Shown: positions 51,165 through 60,765, counted from the stretch's first letter. The stretch: DNA of 64,000 nt from CALCCV01 sp964388665 (GCA_964388665.1 CAYMBJ010000011.1:3354-67353); one strand, 5' to 3'. The notes: generated by a model not told the origin, from the letters alone. Made by a program: numbers and translations.

Positions 51165-53150
51165 TTAGACGGCCTTTTTTCTGGGGGCACGTCCGTCAAT
51201 TCTGACTATATTGAAATTGCGACCGCTAGGCACTGAAAATTCTTTTCTCACAAAAAGTCGGTTCAGCTCACAAATCGACAATAGAAAGATAAACGCCTGA
51301 TCTTCGCCCGGGCTAATTTGGGTGGGCGTCTTGGCGGCGATCGACTTCACAAACTTCTTCACGAGCTCGTTGTTTAATTGTTCTACCTTGGCTAGCTCTC
51401 TATCGGACAGCAAAGCGTCCACGTAGTCGGGTCGGTTCTTGCTTAAGAACACCATCGAGTCTGGAGAGCGATATGGTTGCTTGGCGCGGTTTGAGATACT
51501 CGCCGGCAGTGAGGATGCAAAGGCGTCCTTCAAGATAGACTTCTCGCGAGTGCCATCCTTAAGCATAAAGTCTTCTGGCAGACTCGCGGCCCAGGTAACC
51601 ACATTGACATCCAGAAAAGGGCAGCGAGTCTCAACGCCATGGGCGGAGCTCATTCGATCGCCTTGTGAGGAGAGCAAATAGCCGTGCAAAAGCGTATTGA
51701 ACTCCAGCCATTGTGCTTTCTTAACGTCACTCAAATGCGACAGTGCCTTATCATTGTCACGCAGGTAGGCCATAACGGGAGCGGGCAGTGAAGCACTCAC
51801 TTCGGAACCTGACAAAAGACGCAGCATCAATTTGGAGTTGTGCATTCGTATTTCGTGAGAAAATGCGTTTTTCACCTTTTCTTCAGCAAATCTCTCGAAC
51901 AAACCGACCTGTAGGCGAGAATTGGTTCGGCTCAGGTGCTCCATCCACGGATAGAGCCCAGAAATGGCCTTTTCTTTCTCTTCGAGCGAAGAAAGGCCAC
52001 TGAACGCTCGTCTGATCTTCGTTTCTTTAAAAATGTCATAGCCCAAGAAAGATTCATCTGAGCCCTCGCCTGAAAGAATCACCTTGATTCCCTTGCTCTT
52101 AACCATTTTGGCGAGGAGAAACATGGGAACAAAGGCATTTCTGAACACGGGCACTTCGGCGTGCCAAATGCTATCCGGAAAGGCCTGTGCGATATCGCCA
52201 TTGGAAATGGTCAGACATTCGTGCTCAGTACCCAGATGCTTACTGACTTCTCTTTGATATGAGTCTTCATCATAGTGTTTTTCTTCGAACGCAATTGAGA
52301 AGCTGCGAACCTTTCGGTCGAGGTTCTTGCATGCCAATTGCGTTACAATTGATGAGTCCAGACCTCCGCTGAGATAGGTTCCCACTTCGACATCGCTGCG
52401 CAGTCGTATTTTGACAGCATCATCGAGAAGATGTTGGGTTTTTTCAACAGCCTCCGCATAGGAAGCCTTGTACGGAGGTTCGTTGAGATTGAGTTCAAAG
52501 TAAGGCCTTACTGTTAACTTTTTGCCTTCGGCTTTCATCCAATGGCCGGGGGGGAGTTGATGAACTCCCTTGAAGCCACTTTGGTCAGGTAGGACAGTCC
52601 ACAGTGTGGCGATGGAGGCGAGGTGGTCATTGTCATATTGAAAATCCACACCGCCGTGGCCAAGAAAGCATTTCATTTCAGATGCAAATAACAGTGCACC
52701 CTTATTCGTGACTGTATAGTAAAGTGGGCGTTTGCCATATCTATCACGCGCGAGGAAAACAGTTTTATTGAGAGTGTCGTAAACGGCAAAAGCAAATGAG
52801 CCGTTAAATTTCTCTAAGGCTTTCTCGCCCCATTCTATATAGCCGACGAGAGCCACTTCGGTGTCTGACTGCGTGGAAAAGCGATGGCCACAGGCCTCAA
52901 GCTCTTTCTTCAGTTCCTTATAATTGTACACTTCGCCGTTATAGGCGATCCAATATCTCCCATCGCCAGTGGTCATTGGCTGTTGGCCATGGGCGACGTC
53001 GATGATGCTTAGACGTGCGGTTCCAAAAGCGATTTGGTCGTCATAATAGTATCCGGCCTCATCTGGGCCGCGATGATCTATCATCATCAGCATTTTTTCA
53101 ACTTGTGGAGCTGCATCTGGTAAACCGTAGGACCCAGCAATTCCGCACAT
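51165..53150 (-). CDS. asnB: AsnB-type glutamine-dependent amidotransferase (asparagine synthase family)
   Basis: A 661-residue protein with the N-terminal nucleophile cysteine (MCGIAGSYG), glutaminase residues in IDHRGPDEAGYY and IAYNGEVYNYKEL, and a synthetase domain with SGGLDSSIV ATP-pyrophosphatase loop and GEGSDESFLGYD. It makes asparagine, or in biosynthetic clusters amidates other carboxylates (for example carrier-bound precursors of glutarimide polyketides or peptide amides). It follows the acyltransferase gene by three bases and precedes the KAS III-like gene, so a pathway-specific role is likely. Symbol given for the family; substrate unproven. Confidence 0.88.
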   Translation of the reverse strand: MCGIAGSYGLPDAAPQVEKMLMMIDHRGPDEAGYYYDDQIAFGTARLSIIDVAHGQQPMTTGDGRYWIAYNGEVYNYKELKKELEACGHRFSTQSDTEVALVGYIEWGEKALEKFNGSFAFAVYDTLNKTVFLARDRYGKRPLYYTVTNKGALLFASEMKCFLGHGGVDFQYDNDHLASIATLWTVLPDQSGFKGVHQLPPGHWMKAEGKKLTVRPYFELNLNEPPYKASYAEAVEKTQHLLDDAVKIRLRSDVEVGTYLSGGLDSSIVTQLACKNLDRKVRSFSIAFEEKHYDEDSYQREVSKHLGTEHECLTISNGDIAQAFPDSIWHAEVPVFRNAFVPMFLLAKMVKSKGIKVILSGEGSDESFLGYDIFKETKIRRAFSGLSSLEEKEKAISGLYPWMEHLSRTNSRLQVGLFERFAEEKVKNAFSHEIRMHNSKLMLRLLSGSEVSASLPAPVMAYLRDNDKALSHLSDVKKAQWLEFNTLLHGYLLSSQGDRMSSAHGVETRCPFLDVNVVTWAASLPEDFMLKDGTREKSILKDAFASSLPASISNRAKQPYRSPDSMVFLSKNRPDYVDALLSDRELAKVEQLNNELVKKFVKSIAAKTPTQISPGEDQAFIFLLSICELNRLFVRKEFSVPSGRNFNIVRIDGRAPRKKAV

Positions 53151-53153
53151 AAA

Positions 53154-54071
53154 CTACTCCAATCCAGGCTCGTGTTTGACGGATCGATTGATAAAAAAAC
53201 CATATTTTGTGAGCATGTTGCCGTAGCCAATTTCCCTCAAATGCATCACATTTTCCTTCACCAAGCGCTGGACGCATTTTTCCCACTTAACTGGGCTATA
53301 CACTTGCGCGGCCAGCTGCCCGTGTAGGGAATTCACTTCGGTCGGCAAAAAATCACCATTTACGTTGTCCAGAACTTTATTCTCAGAGAGCGCAATCTTT
53401 TCGCTCTGCAATGCCTTGAGAAACGGTTCTTCAGTTGGCTTGAGGAGGGGCGAGTGCCAGCCTCCTGCGACGGGAATAACAACCAGCTTCTTGGGCACCA
53501 GGAGAGAGAGTTCTTTTTGAGCTTGTGCGATGGCCTCTGCGGTGCCGGCGATGGAATACTGGCCGGGGGCATTGAAGTTGCTGATCCAGATTTGCAAATC
53601 TCTGGCGCGAAGGGCTTTGCAAATGCCTTCGACCTTGTCTTCTGGCAGGCCGATGACTGCCAGCATTCCTGAGTTGGTGTCGGTTAAGCACTCATTCATC
53701 AGCAAAGCGCGTTTATGAACAATGCGGATGAGGCTCTCATATGAGATTGCTCCAGAGGCATAAATGGCAGTCCATTGGCCGACGCTGTAGCCAGCAAAAA
53801 AAGAAGGTTCAGAATTTGACTGTCTATATTGTTCTAAGTGCAGAGCACTTAAAAGCACAGTTAACAGTGAGCTTGTGCTATTTTCATTGAGTAGAGTCTC
53901 TTCGCCGCGCTCAATTTGTGAAATTAAATCGGAAGCGGCCTGTTCACAAATCGGCCCGTAATATTTCGTGAAGGCGGGGAGAGAGCGAGCTTTAGCCAGC
54001 ATTTTCAGGCTCTGGCTTCCCTGACCTGGAAAAACGAGACCAACGCTAGCATTTTCCTCGCTAGGCGGCAT
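53154..54071 (-). CDS. Stand-alone malonyl-CoA:ACP acyltransferase-type enzyme (FabD-like)
   Basis: ATG 54071 (GGAATCAAAG upstream) is chosen; a longer frame from 54113 overlaps the previous gene more. The 305-residue protein has FPGQGSQSL, the nucleophile elbow AGYSVGQWTAIY, the carboxylate-binding arginine in VHKRALLMNE and the catalytic histidine in VAGGWHSPLL. It may load extender units onto the free ACP or onto the split PKS, or act as an editing hydrolase. The AT domain of the large + strand PKS protein is separate, so two acyltransferases exist in the cluster. Confidence 0.85.
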   Translation of the reverse strand: MPPSEENASVGLVFPGQGSQSLKMLAKARSLPAFTKYYGPICEQAASDLISQIERGEETLLNENSTSSLLTVLLSALHLEQYRQSNSEPSFFAGYSVGQWTAIYASGAISYESLIRIVHKRALLMNECLTDTNSGMLAVIGLPEDKVEGICKALRARDLQIWISNFNAPGQYSIAGTAEAIAQAQKELSLLVPKKLVVIPVAGGWHSPLLKPTEEPFLKALQSEKIALSENKVLDNVNGDFLPTEVNSLHGQLAAQVYSPVKWEKCVQRLVKENVMHLREIGYGNMLTKYGFFINRSVKHEPGLE

Positions 54072-55092
54072 CTTTGATTCCAATTTTATTAGCCTGCCAA
54101 ACCATGTCAGCAAATTGTGGATTCTCGCTGACCTTCTTCAAGGCGGTTTCGCGACTCATTGTGCCCGCGCGAATCTGGTCTGAAACCTCAGCGGCATAGG
54201 GATGAAAGCCATTCTGTTTAAGGTGCAAGGCTATGCCTAAGTCATTCAAGCGACAATTGGACGAATGAGCACCCGTGTTCGCCGTCCTCTTCCATCCGTG
54301 CTGAGAAATTCGCTCAACGATCTGATCTTCCGTGACGGCCAATGTGAGCATTGGATTCAATAAAGTTATTGTGATTTTATCCTTCATGTATCGTTCCGGG
54401 ATCGCGAAGTATTCATTCGTTCTTGGGCCAAATGCTTTGGAGAATTTTGCCAATTTGGATTGCGACAGCTTTTGTTGCATGTCTAGGTCAATCTGCATCA
54501 CGGCGCCATCTTTAGGAACTTGGCCACCAATGTAACCGCCAGCAATGAGGGGAATCCGCTGTTGCAGCGATACTTTGATCATATAGATGTTGATTAAACT
54601 AATGCATGAATTGCATATACTGCTGGCTTTGGTCAAAGCCGATTTCGAGTGAATTTCATCGGATTTGAGTGCACTGGCTTTGTACATATTGTTCATAAAG
54701 GTCGGGGAGGGGGTGAATAACATGAAATCCACTCCGAGGGCTGTCGTCACGGCCTTGCAATTGGCGACGGCTTGTTCTGCCATGAAGCCATTGTCGACAG
54801 TTACCGCTAGACATTTCAGTTTGTATTCGTTCGTAAGAAGCGAGAGTGTGTAAGAAGAGTCCTTGCCACCGCTAAAAGCAACAACACAGTCATAACTTTC
54901 GGAAGCCGTCGCTTTTGCATTTTCAATGGCTTGCTCCATTTGGGCCGTTAGCTTGCCTCTAATCTTAGCCAAGTCTTGTGGCGGCGGGGTGCTTCGACAG
55001 AAATTGCAAAGGCCAGCATCATCAAATTTGATTCCCGGGAAAGAGTCAGGAAGGATGCACTTAGTGCAGAGCTTATGATCATGCAGCTTCAT
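54061..55092 (-). CDS. PP-loop ATP-pyrophosphatase family protein (N-acetyl sugar amidotransferase-like)
   Basis: A 343-residue protein with an N-terminal zinc-binding pattern CTKCILPDSFPGIKFDD ... LCNFC, the PP-loop VAFSGGKDSSYTLSLL and a later ICNSC pair. This arrangement matches the WbpG/N-acetyl sugar amidotransferase family and related adenine nucleotide alpha-hydrolase enzymes that adenylate a carbonyl and add nitrogen or sulfur. In polyketide and thioamide clusters such enzymes can form amides, amidines or thioamides. It overlaps the ACP gene (14 bases) and the acyltransferase gene (11 bases), so it is embedded in the operon. Nitrogen could be supplied by the AsnB-type protein. Confidence 0.8.
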   Translation of the reverse strand: MKLHDHKLCTKCILPDSFPGIKFDDAGLCNFCRSTPPPQDLAKIRGKLTAQMEQAIENAKATASESYDCVVAFSGGKDSSYTLSLLTNEYKLKCLAVTVDNGFMAEQAVANCKAVTTALGVDFMLFTPSPTFMNNMYKASALKSDEIHSKSALTKASSICNSCISLINIYMIKVSLQQRIPLIAGGYIGGQVPKDGAVMQIDLDMQQKLSQSKLAKFSKAFGPRTNEYFAIPERYMKDKITITLLNPMLTLAVTEDQIVERISQHGWKRTANTGAHSSNCRLNDLGIALHLKQNGFHPYAAEVSDQIRAGTMSRETALKKVSENPQFADMVWQANKIGIKDAA

Positions 55093-55336
55093 TCAACTTC
55101 TCCTTGATTGCATGGGTCATGGATACTAGCGAAACAAGCGACGAGGAAACCAATTCTTCACTTGAAAATTGGATGTTGAATTCACCTTCCATAAATTTGA
55201 CCAGCTCCATGAATCCGTAGGAATCAATAAAGCCAAGTTCGAAGAGGTTACTGTTCTGAGTTACATTCGCATCAAATTGGACTAAGAGATTTTCTTCCAA
55301 GAACACTTTGATCTTTTGTTCGATATTTTTGTCCAT
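55079..55336 (-). CDS. Stand-alone acyl carrier protein
   Basis: An 85-residue acidic protein with the attachment serine in LGFIDSYGFMELVKF (about residue 39) and normal four-helix ACP layout. TTGGAG precedes the ATG by eight bases. It overlaps the PP-loop gene by 14 bases. Probably carries the acyl group modified by the PP-loop, AsnB-type and KAS III-like enzymes. Confidence 0.9.
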   Translation of the reverse strand: MDKNIEQKIKVFLEENLLVQFDANVTQNSNLFELGFIDSYGFMELVKFMEGEFNIQFSSEELVSSSLVSLVSMTHAIKEKLNEAA

Positions 55337-55475
55337 ATATATATCTCCAACAATTGCTGAGCACTTTTCTTTCTATCTAATCGGTCTGAAGACGAGTTTC
55401 TTAAATTTTTATTTTTGCTTCACAGGGAACTGGAGCAAAAACAAGAGCGACGTATTTTTTTGGGAATGCGTCGAC

Positions 55476-57164
55476 TTAACTTGCGGCCCGAACCTCGGGT
55501 GCCTGTCCCAAAATGACATGGGCATTTGTTCCGCTGAAGCCAAAGGAACTGACTCCAGCGATTCGTTCTGTCCCATCCCAAGGCATCAGCCGCGTAGCAA
55601 TTTTAGCCGGAATATTATCCAAAGGAACAATATTGGGGTTGATTTCGTTGAAGTGTAAATTGGGAGTGATTTGTTTTTCAGACATGCACAATGCCACCTT
55701 GATCAATCCGGCTAATCCCGCCGCCGCCTCGGCGTGTCCGATCATAGACTTAGCCGAGCCCAGGATGAGTGGAGAATCGGCGTCGCGAGTGCCTCCGAAG
55801 ATTTTGCGAATCGCATCGACCTCAATGGGATCGCCAAGCGGCGTTCCGGTGCCATGTGTTTCGATGTAGCTGACTTGATTTGGTTGGACGTTGGCATCAA
55901 GCAGCGCTTTGCGAATCAACTGCTCCTGCGCTAAACCGTTGGGCGCGGTCAAACCGGAGGATTTTCCGTCTTGATTGACAGCGCTACCCAAAATGAGCGC
56001 GTGAATTTGCGAACCGTCCTCGAGTGCGACTGACAAGGGTTTTAAGACAATAGTAGCGACCCCTTCACTCCTCACATAACCGTTAGCATCTTTGTCGAAA
56101 GTTTTGCATTTGCCGTCTGGTGACAGCGCATTCATGCGGCTCAGTTGCGCTGTGGTTTCTGGTGAGATCATTAAATTAACACCGGAGACGAGAGCCATAT
56201 TCGACTCTCCGGAGCGCAGGCTCTGGCAAGCGAGATGCACGGCCACCAGAGAGGACGAGCAAGCCGTATCTATGGTGAGTGCGGGTCCCTTTAGTCCGAG
56301 AAAGTAAGCGAGGCGTCCCGAAGCGATGCTCAGATAGTTGCCTGTTAAGATATGTCCTTCCAGACCAGCGACGTCATTCGAGCGGAGCAAGAGATCCATA
56401 TATTCTTGAGTGGTCATGCCTACGAAGATACCCGTCTGTGAATCTATTAAACTGTCGGCCGCAATGCCGGCATTTTCAATGGCCTCCCAGCAGGTTTCCA
56501 TCAACAGACGTTGCTGCGGATCCATAGCAGTGGCTTCTGTGCCGCTAATGCCAAAAAAACCCGCGTCGAATTTGCCGATATCAGACAACCATCCGCCACG
56601 TCGCGCGTACATTGTGCCCGGAACGGACGAATCTTTGTTATAGTAACTGTCGATATTCCACCGTTCCCGAGGCACTTCTTGCAGGACATCTTCGCCGCGA
56701 GCAAGCACATTCCAATAGTCTTTTGCGGACTGGACGCCGCCAGGAAATTTGCAGGCAATGCCCACGATGGCGATGGGTTCGTTTGCCGCTACTGAACTCT
56801 TGGCGGCTGCCGTTGTTTCTACTGGAACTGGCTTGAACAGGCTGCAGATATGCTGTGTTATATCGTAAACTGTTGGGTAGTTAAACAGTGCAGTTGGCGA
56901 CAGCTCAGTGTCATACTCGGGACCCAAGGCCATGCGTATCTTGTTCATCAGTTTCATAGAACCCAGTGATTTTAGGCCTAGGTCCTTGAATGTCTTTTTG
57001 CGATCAATACTATTTGAAGAAACTTTTGCATTTGGGTCATCATTAATTATCTGCGCGAGGTGCTTGCAGATGAATTCAGAAATGTGATCCACCTTGCTCG
57101 CGGAATCAGGACATGACTGGACTTGGGCTGCTAATTCACCTTCCGAGATATCTAAATCGGTCAT
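55476..57164 (-). CDS. Type I PKS protein with ACP-KS architecture
   Basis: A 562-residue protein. Residues about 20-110 are a carrier domain with the serine in LGLKSLGSMKLMNK; residues about 128-555 are a complete ketosynthase: PIAIVGIACKFPGGV start, DTACSSSLVAVHLA with the nucleophilic cysteine, IETHGTGTPLGDPIEV and KSMIGHAEAAAGLAG with the two active-site histidines, and SSFGFSGTNAHVIL at the end. It has no AT domain; the divergent gene (57442-60681) starts with an AT. The two proteins together make one extension module split over two polypeptides. GGAGAG precedes the ATG. First gene of the leftward six-gene operon. Confidence 0.93.
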   Translation of the reverse strand: MTDLDISEGELAAQVQSCPDSASKVDHISEFICKHLAQIINDDPNAKVSSNSIDRKKTFKDLGLKSLGSMKLMNKIRMALGPEYDTELSPTALFNYPTVYDITQHICSLFKPVPVETTAAAKSSVAANEPIAIVGIACKFPGGVQSAKDYWNVLARGEDVLQEVPRERWNIDSYYNKDSSVPGTMYARRGGWLSDIGKFDAGFFGISGTEATAMDPQQRLLMETCWEAIENAGIAADSLIDSQTGIFVGMTTQEYMDLLLRSNDVAGLEGHILTGNYLSIASGRLAYFLGLKGPALTIDTACSSSLVAVHLACQSLRSGESNMALVSGVNLMISPETTAQLSRMNALSPDGKCKTFDKDANGYVRSEGVATIVLKPLSVALEDGSQIHALILGSAVNQDGKSSGLTAPNGLAQEQLIRKALLDANVQPNQVSYIETHGTGTPLGDPIEVDAIRKIFGGTRDADSPLILGSAKSMIGHAEAAAGLAGLIKVALCMSEKQITPNLHFNEINPNIVPLDNIPAKIATRLMPWDGTERIAGVSSFGFSGTNAHVILGQAPEVRAAS

Positions 57165-57190
57165 TTTCTCTCCTAAGTTTCACCACGCAT

Positions 57191-57213
57191 TTAGATCGGA
57201 ACAATTGATCTAA
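57191..57213. promoter_or_regulatory. Inverted repeat in the divergent PKS promoter region
   Basis: TTAGATC (57191-57197) and its inverse GATCTAA (57207-57213) are separated by nine bases, a dyad with a centre-to-centre distance of 16 bases that fits a dimeric regulator. A further half-site TTAGATC occurs at 57390-57396 near the + strand PKS gene. The region 57165-57441 separates the two divergent PKS genes and is AT-rich, so shared control is likely. Confidence 0.45.
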
Positions 57214-57441
57214 AAATTGATACTCATTTGCTGTAAATCGTCCAAAGGTCCAGTGATATGGCCTTCCATCTAGTTGGTGGGTAGTCCAACTGCACCTAAA
57301 GTCAATCATGTGGAAGAAATTTTTAATTTGTAGTTGTACAAAATTAAACATGTTGCATGATATTGTTGATATGATTGATTTCATGAAGCAATTAGATCAA
57401 TCCCCTTTGAACCTCTTTTCAAGCGTCGGCTTTGGGTTGGA

Positions 57442-60400
57442 ATGATTCAAGAACAAATGAATAAAAATTCGTCTCAATATACAGAAACATCTACGCCTCA
57501 AGAGCGACCAGCGCACTTACTGTGTCTGTCTGCAAAGCAAGAAGAGGCGCTGCGAGAGTTGGCGGCGAAATACGCGAACTGCATTGAGGCTGAGACCGAA
57601 AAAAGTTTAGGAGACATTTGTTTTACAGCGATGACCGGACGTAATCATTTTGACGAGAGATTAGCGATACCCGGTAAAAGCAGAGAAGAGATCGCAAAAA
57701 AGCTGAGATGCTATGCCGAAAGCGGCGATCTCCGCGCGGGCGTTTCCAGAGGAACGGTTCACTCAGGAGAAAGTTCAAAGGTCGCTTTTTTATTTACTGG
57801 TCAGGGCTCGCAGTACGCCGGCATGGGCAAAGAGCTCTACATCTCCCAAAAAGTGTTTAGAGATGCAATCGACAGGTGCGAAAAAATATTGTTTGAGCTC
57901 GGTCAGTTTTCATTAAAAGACGCTTTGTTTGATGGTAAACAGATAGATGAAACTCAGCGCACTCAGCCGGCGCTGTTTGCAATTGAATATGCGCTGGCTG
58001 AATTGTGGAAGTCCTTCGGAGTGCAACCCTATGTGGTGATGGGGCACAGTGTGGGCGAATACGTCGCGGCATGCGTGGCCGGTGTATTTAGCTTGGAAGA
58101 TGGATTGAAGCTGATCTCGGCGCGTAGCCGATTGATGCAGGCGTTGCCGGGCGAAGGCGCCATGGGCGCGATTGCAGCGTCAGAAGAGCGCGTGAAAGAG
58201 GCGATCAAGAATCATTTGCAAAAAGTTTCGATTGCGGCCGTTAACGGTCCCGAAAGCGTTGTGATTGCGGGAGCGGCACCGATTGTTAAAGAGATCTTAG
58301 CCGATTTTGAAAAGCTTAAAGTCAAAGTGAAGCAATTGAATGTATCCCACGGCTTCCATTCGCCACAAATGGACCCAATGTTAGAGGAGTTCGAGAAAAT
58401 CGCAGGCGGAATTGATTATCATAGACCGGTTATCCGTTTGATTTCAAACGTTAGCGGGAAGCGCGTTGAGAGCGACGAGGTCGGTCAAGCATCATACTGG
58501 CGTCGACACGTGAGAGAAGCGGTCAAGTTTTACGACGGTATGAAGTCTCTAAGCCAGGAAGGTGTAGAGAAATTCCTCGAGGTGGGTCCCGGAACAACTA
58601 TGTTGGGAATGGGGCGACTTTGTTTGCCTGAGGCGGAGTCAGAGAAGTGTGTTTGGTTAACCAGTATCAAGAAAGATGCGAACGAGTTTGAAAAATTGGC
58701 CGAGAGTTTGGGAGGCCTATACAGTCATGGTGTTAAGATTGATTGGCAGGGCTGGGAAGCTGGCTGTCCGAAGCGGATATTGGTGCAGTTACCGACCTAT
58801 GCATTTCAAAGAAAAGAATATTGGGCAGAAGGCGCAAGTCACGGCCAACAGGTAGCGGGGAGTTCTCCTGTTGCGAAGGCCGCGCCCTCGGTGATACCTA
58901 CTAGCCAACCTAAAGCTGTGAAATCAAATGCAACTCTAAGTCCATTTTTGCGTAAAATTGAAGCGGCAGGTGAAGCTGATCGTCCCCAAGTCATTCAGAG
59001 CTTCCTTCAGGACGAGGTGGCAAAGGTTTTAGGATCAGAGGCCGCATTGATAAGTCCGGCCAAGGCATTGTTGTCACTTGGATTGGACTCTTTGCTGCAA
59101 ATCACTTTTCGCACCAATTTAAAAAAGATTTTGGGCGAGGAGTTAGGCGAGCTTATTCCGACGACTTTGATTCTGAACTGCCCGACAGTTGAGGCGTTGA
59201 CCAAGTTTTTATTAAAGAACGTGTTAACGCCGCAGAAGCTATCCGGCTTGAGCGCTCGCGAGGTTGAGTCGCCCTCTGAGCCGGTTGTTCAGGGGAGTGC
59301 GCCTGCTGTGATGAATGCTCCCAACTTCGTTGAAGAAGCCAGAGAGCAGAATTCCATAAATGAAAAGCTTGTCACGGCTCTGTTTGATTTACCCATGAAT
59401 CAAAGCCTGGATGGAGAGTTCGTAAAACTTGTCCACCCACTATTCCAAAATCATCCGGTGCTAATGAAGGAGTGGGGAGCTGGTCCAGGCGCATTCCGTG
59501 ATTTTATGAATTTCTATAAAACTTTTGTTCCCGAATTGATGTTCGAAATCGAACATCTCCAAAGTGTGGGTGACACTGTCTACGTTCGGTGGAATGCCGC
59601 TGGGGTTCATGAAGGAACTTTCTTAGATATCCATCCCACCGGGGGCAAAGTGACCCTTGCTGGCTTAATCCAGGTCCGTGTTCTGGAGGGGAAAGTTGTC
59701 GAGATCTGGGGTGATTGGGCTATCGAAAGTTTCACCCGTCAAATTGGCATCTCCGTTGATGAAATCAAGGAAAAGTGGCGGCGACGCAAGAGTTTTACGG
59801 CCTCGCGATCGTGGAATCCGCAGGGCAAAGAAACTTTTTTTATCATTCCTTCCGTCAATTTACCGGGATATATAAACTTTCGCGAATCCGCCATGAATTT
59901 GAGAGCGGCAGACCACAGAGTTATTACGATGGAACTTTTGGGAACCCGGCGCGCATTTGAAGCGCTTCCTGCCCAACCAGACTACGGAGCTGCAAAAGAA
60001 ATCGAGGCAATAATTGCCGTGCTTGAGGATATAGGCGTGCGCGAGCCGGTTCATTTTTTAGGCTGGTCAGCCCACTCCGTGGTGGCGCTTGAGTTGGCAC
60101 TGTCCCACTCAGATCTGGTGAAAAGCGTCGTGTTGATTGAGCCATTTTCAGCCTCCTTTATGAAAAACAAACCGCTTTCTCCCGAAGAACAGGCCGTGTA
60201 CAAGATTTCAGGCGATCTAGGACTCACGCCAATGAATATGGAGGATGTTAGGACTGAGATGATCGAGTCCAAAGTGTTTCCTGCCAGTTTCGACTTTTAT
60301 GCGATTCCACACTTTTCAAGCCTTGAGGCCTTTATCAGGATATATGAATATCGCGGAAAGATGATGAGAGATTATGATATCGATTTTAAAAAAGTCGATG

Positions 60401-60681
60401 CTTGCAAACGGCCGATCCTTTTCGTTTTGGGCATTGAAGGCATACCTTTAGTTAAAAAAGGCGTGAATGCTGTGCGAGAGCGCTTAAGCAATTCTGAGTG
60501 TGTCATTTTGCCCGGTGATCATGGTCCACATCGTGGACTCAATCAACCGGAGTTTATCAAGCAGATCACTCAGTTTATTTCTAATTTAAAGACTGATGCG
60601 GACAATAAGCAGAGCGAGCCCACCAAGTTATCAAACTTTAATCGACACAATCGCCGAAGAACCGGCAACACCGGTAAATAA
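57442..60681 (+). CDS. PKS-type megaenzyme: AT-ACP-SnoaL-like cyclase-alpha/beta hydrolase
   Basis: A 1079-residue protein. After an ~100-residue linker comes an acyltransferase (VAFLFTGQGSQYAGMG; GHSVGEYVAACV around residue 200; SHGFHSPQMDP, a malonyl-type GFHS-like motif), then an ACP with serine in LSLGLDSLLQITFR (about residue 549), a SnoaL-like fold (about 645-770; RWNAAGVHEGTFLDIHPTGG, VLEGKVVEIWGDWA) and an alpha/beta hydrolase with nucleophile in FLGWSAHSVVALEL (about 876) and histidine in GDHGPHRGL (about 1027). It lacks a KS, which the divergent ACP-KS protein should supply. The hydrolase probably releases the chain and the SnoaL-like part may cyclise or hydrate it. I do not know this domain order from described clusters. 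Confidence 0.88.
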   Translation: MIQEQMNKNSSQYTETSTPQERPAHLLCLSAKQEEALRELAAKYANCIEAETEKSLGDICFTAMTGRNHFDERLAIPGKSREEIAKKLRCYAESGDLRAGVSRGTVHSGESSKVAFLFTGQGSQYAGMGKELYISQKVFRDAIDRCEKILFELGQFSLKDALFDGKQIDETQRTQPALFAIEYALAELWKSFGVQPYVVMGHSVGEYVAACVAGVFSLEDGLKLISARSRLMQALPGEGAMGAIAASEERVKEAIKNHLQKVSIAAVNGPESVVIAGAAPIVKEILADFEKLKVKVKQLNVSHGFHSPQMDPMLEEFEKIAGGIDYHRPVIRLISNVSGKRVESDEVGQASYWRRHVREAVKFYDGMKSLSQEGVEKFLEVGPGTTMLGMGRLCLPEAESEKCVWLTSIKKDANEFEKLAESLGGLYSHGVKIDWQGWEAGCPKRILVQLPTYAFQRKEYWAEGASHGQQVAGSSPVAKAAPSVIPTSQPKAVKSNATLSPFLRKIEAAGEADRPQVIQSFLQDEVAKVLGSEAALISPAKALLSLGLDSLLQITFRTNLKKILGEELGELIPTTLILNCPTVEALTKFLLKNVLTPQKLSGLSAREVESPSEPVVQGSAPAVMNAPNFVEEAREQNSINEKLVTALFDLPMNQSLDGEFVKLVHPLFQNHPVLMKEWGAGPGAFRDFMNFYKTFVPELMFEIEHLQSVGDTVYVRWNAAGVHEGTFLDIHPTGGKVTLAGLIQVRVLEGKVVEIWGDWAIESFTRQIGISVDEIKEKWRRRKSFTASRSWNPQGKETFFIIPSVNLPGYINFRESAMNLRAADHRVITMELLGTRRAFEALPAQPDYGAAKEIEAIIAVLEDIGVREPVHFLGWSAHSVVALELALSHSDLVKSVVLIEPFSASFMKNKPLSPEEQAVYKISGDLGLTPMNMEDVRTEMIESKVFPASFDFYAIPHFSSLEAFIRIYEYRGKMMRDYDIDFKKVDACKRPILFVLGIEGIPLVKKGVNAVRERLSNSECVILPGDHGPHRGLNQPEFIKQITQFISNLKTDADNKQSEPTKLSNFNRHNRRRTGNTGK

Positions 60682-60726
60682 ATAGATTTGAAAAAACGGG
60701 AGCTGTGCCACGGCTCCACATGGACT

Positions 60727-60744
60727 CAGTTGGGTGACCAACTG
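60727..60744. terminator. Small perfect hairpin between convergent genes
   Basis: CAGTTGG-GTGA-CCAACTG forms a perfect 7-bp stem with a four-base loop in the 84-base gap between the convergent AT-containing PKS gene and the monooxygenase gene. No T-run follows on either side, so if it acts in termination it is not a classical intrinsic terminator. A second weak stem GGAGC/GCTCC lies just before it (around 60699-60717). Confidence 0.35.
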
Positions 60745-60765
60745 CAATTGACATATCTGGCCTGG

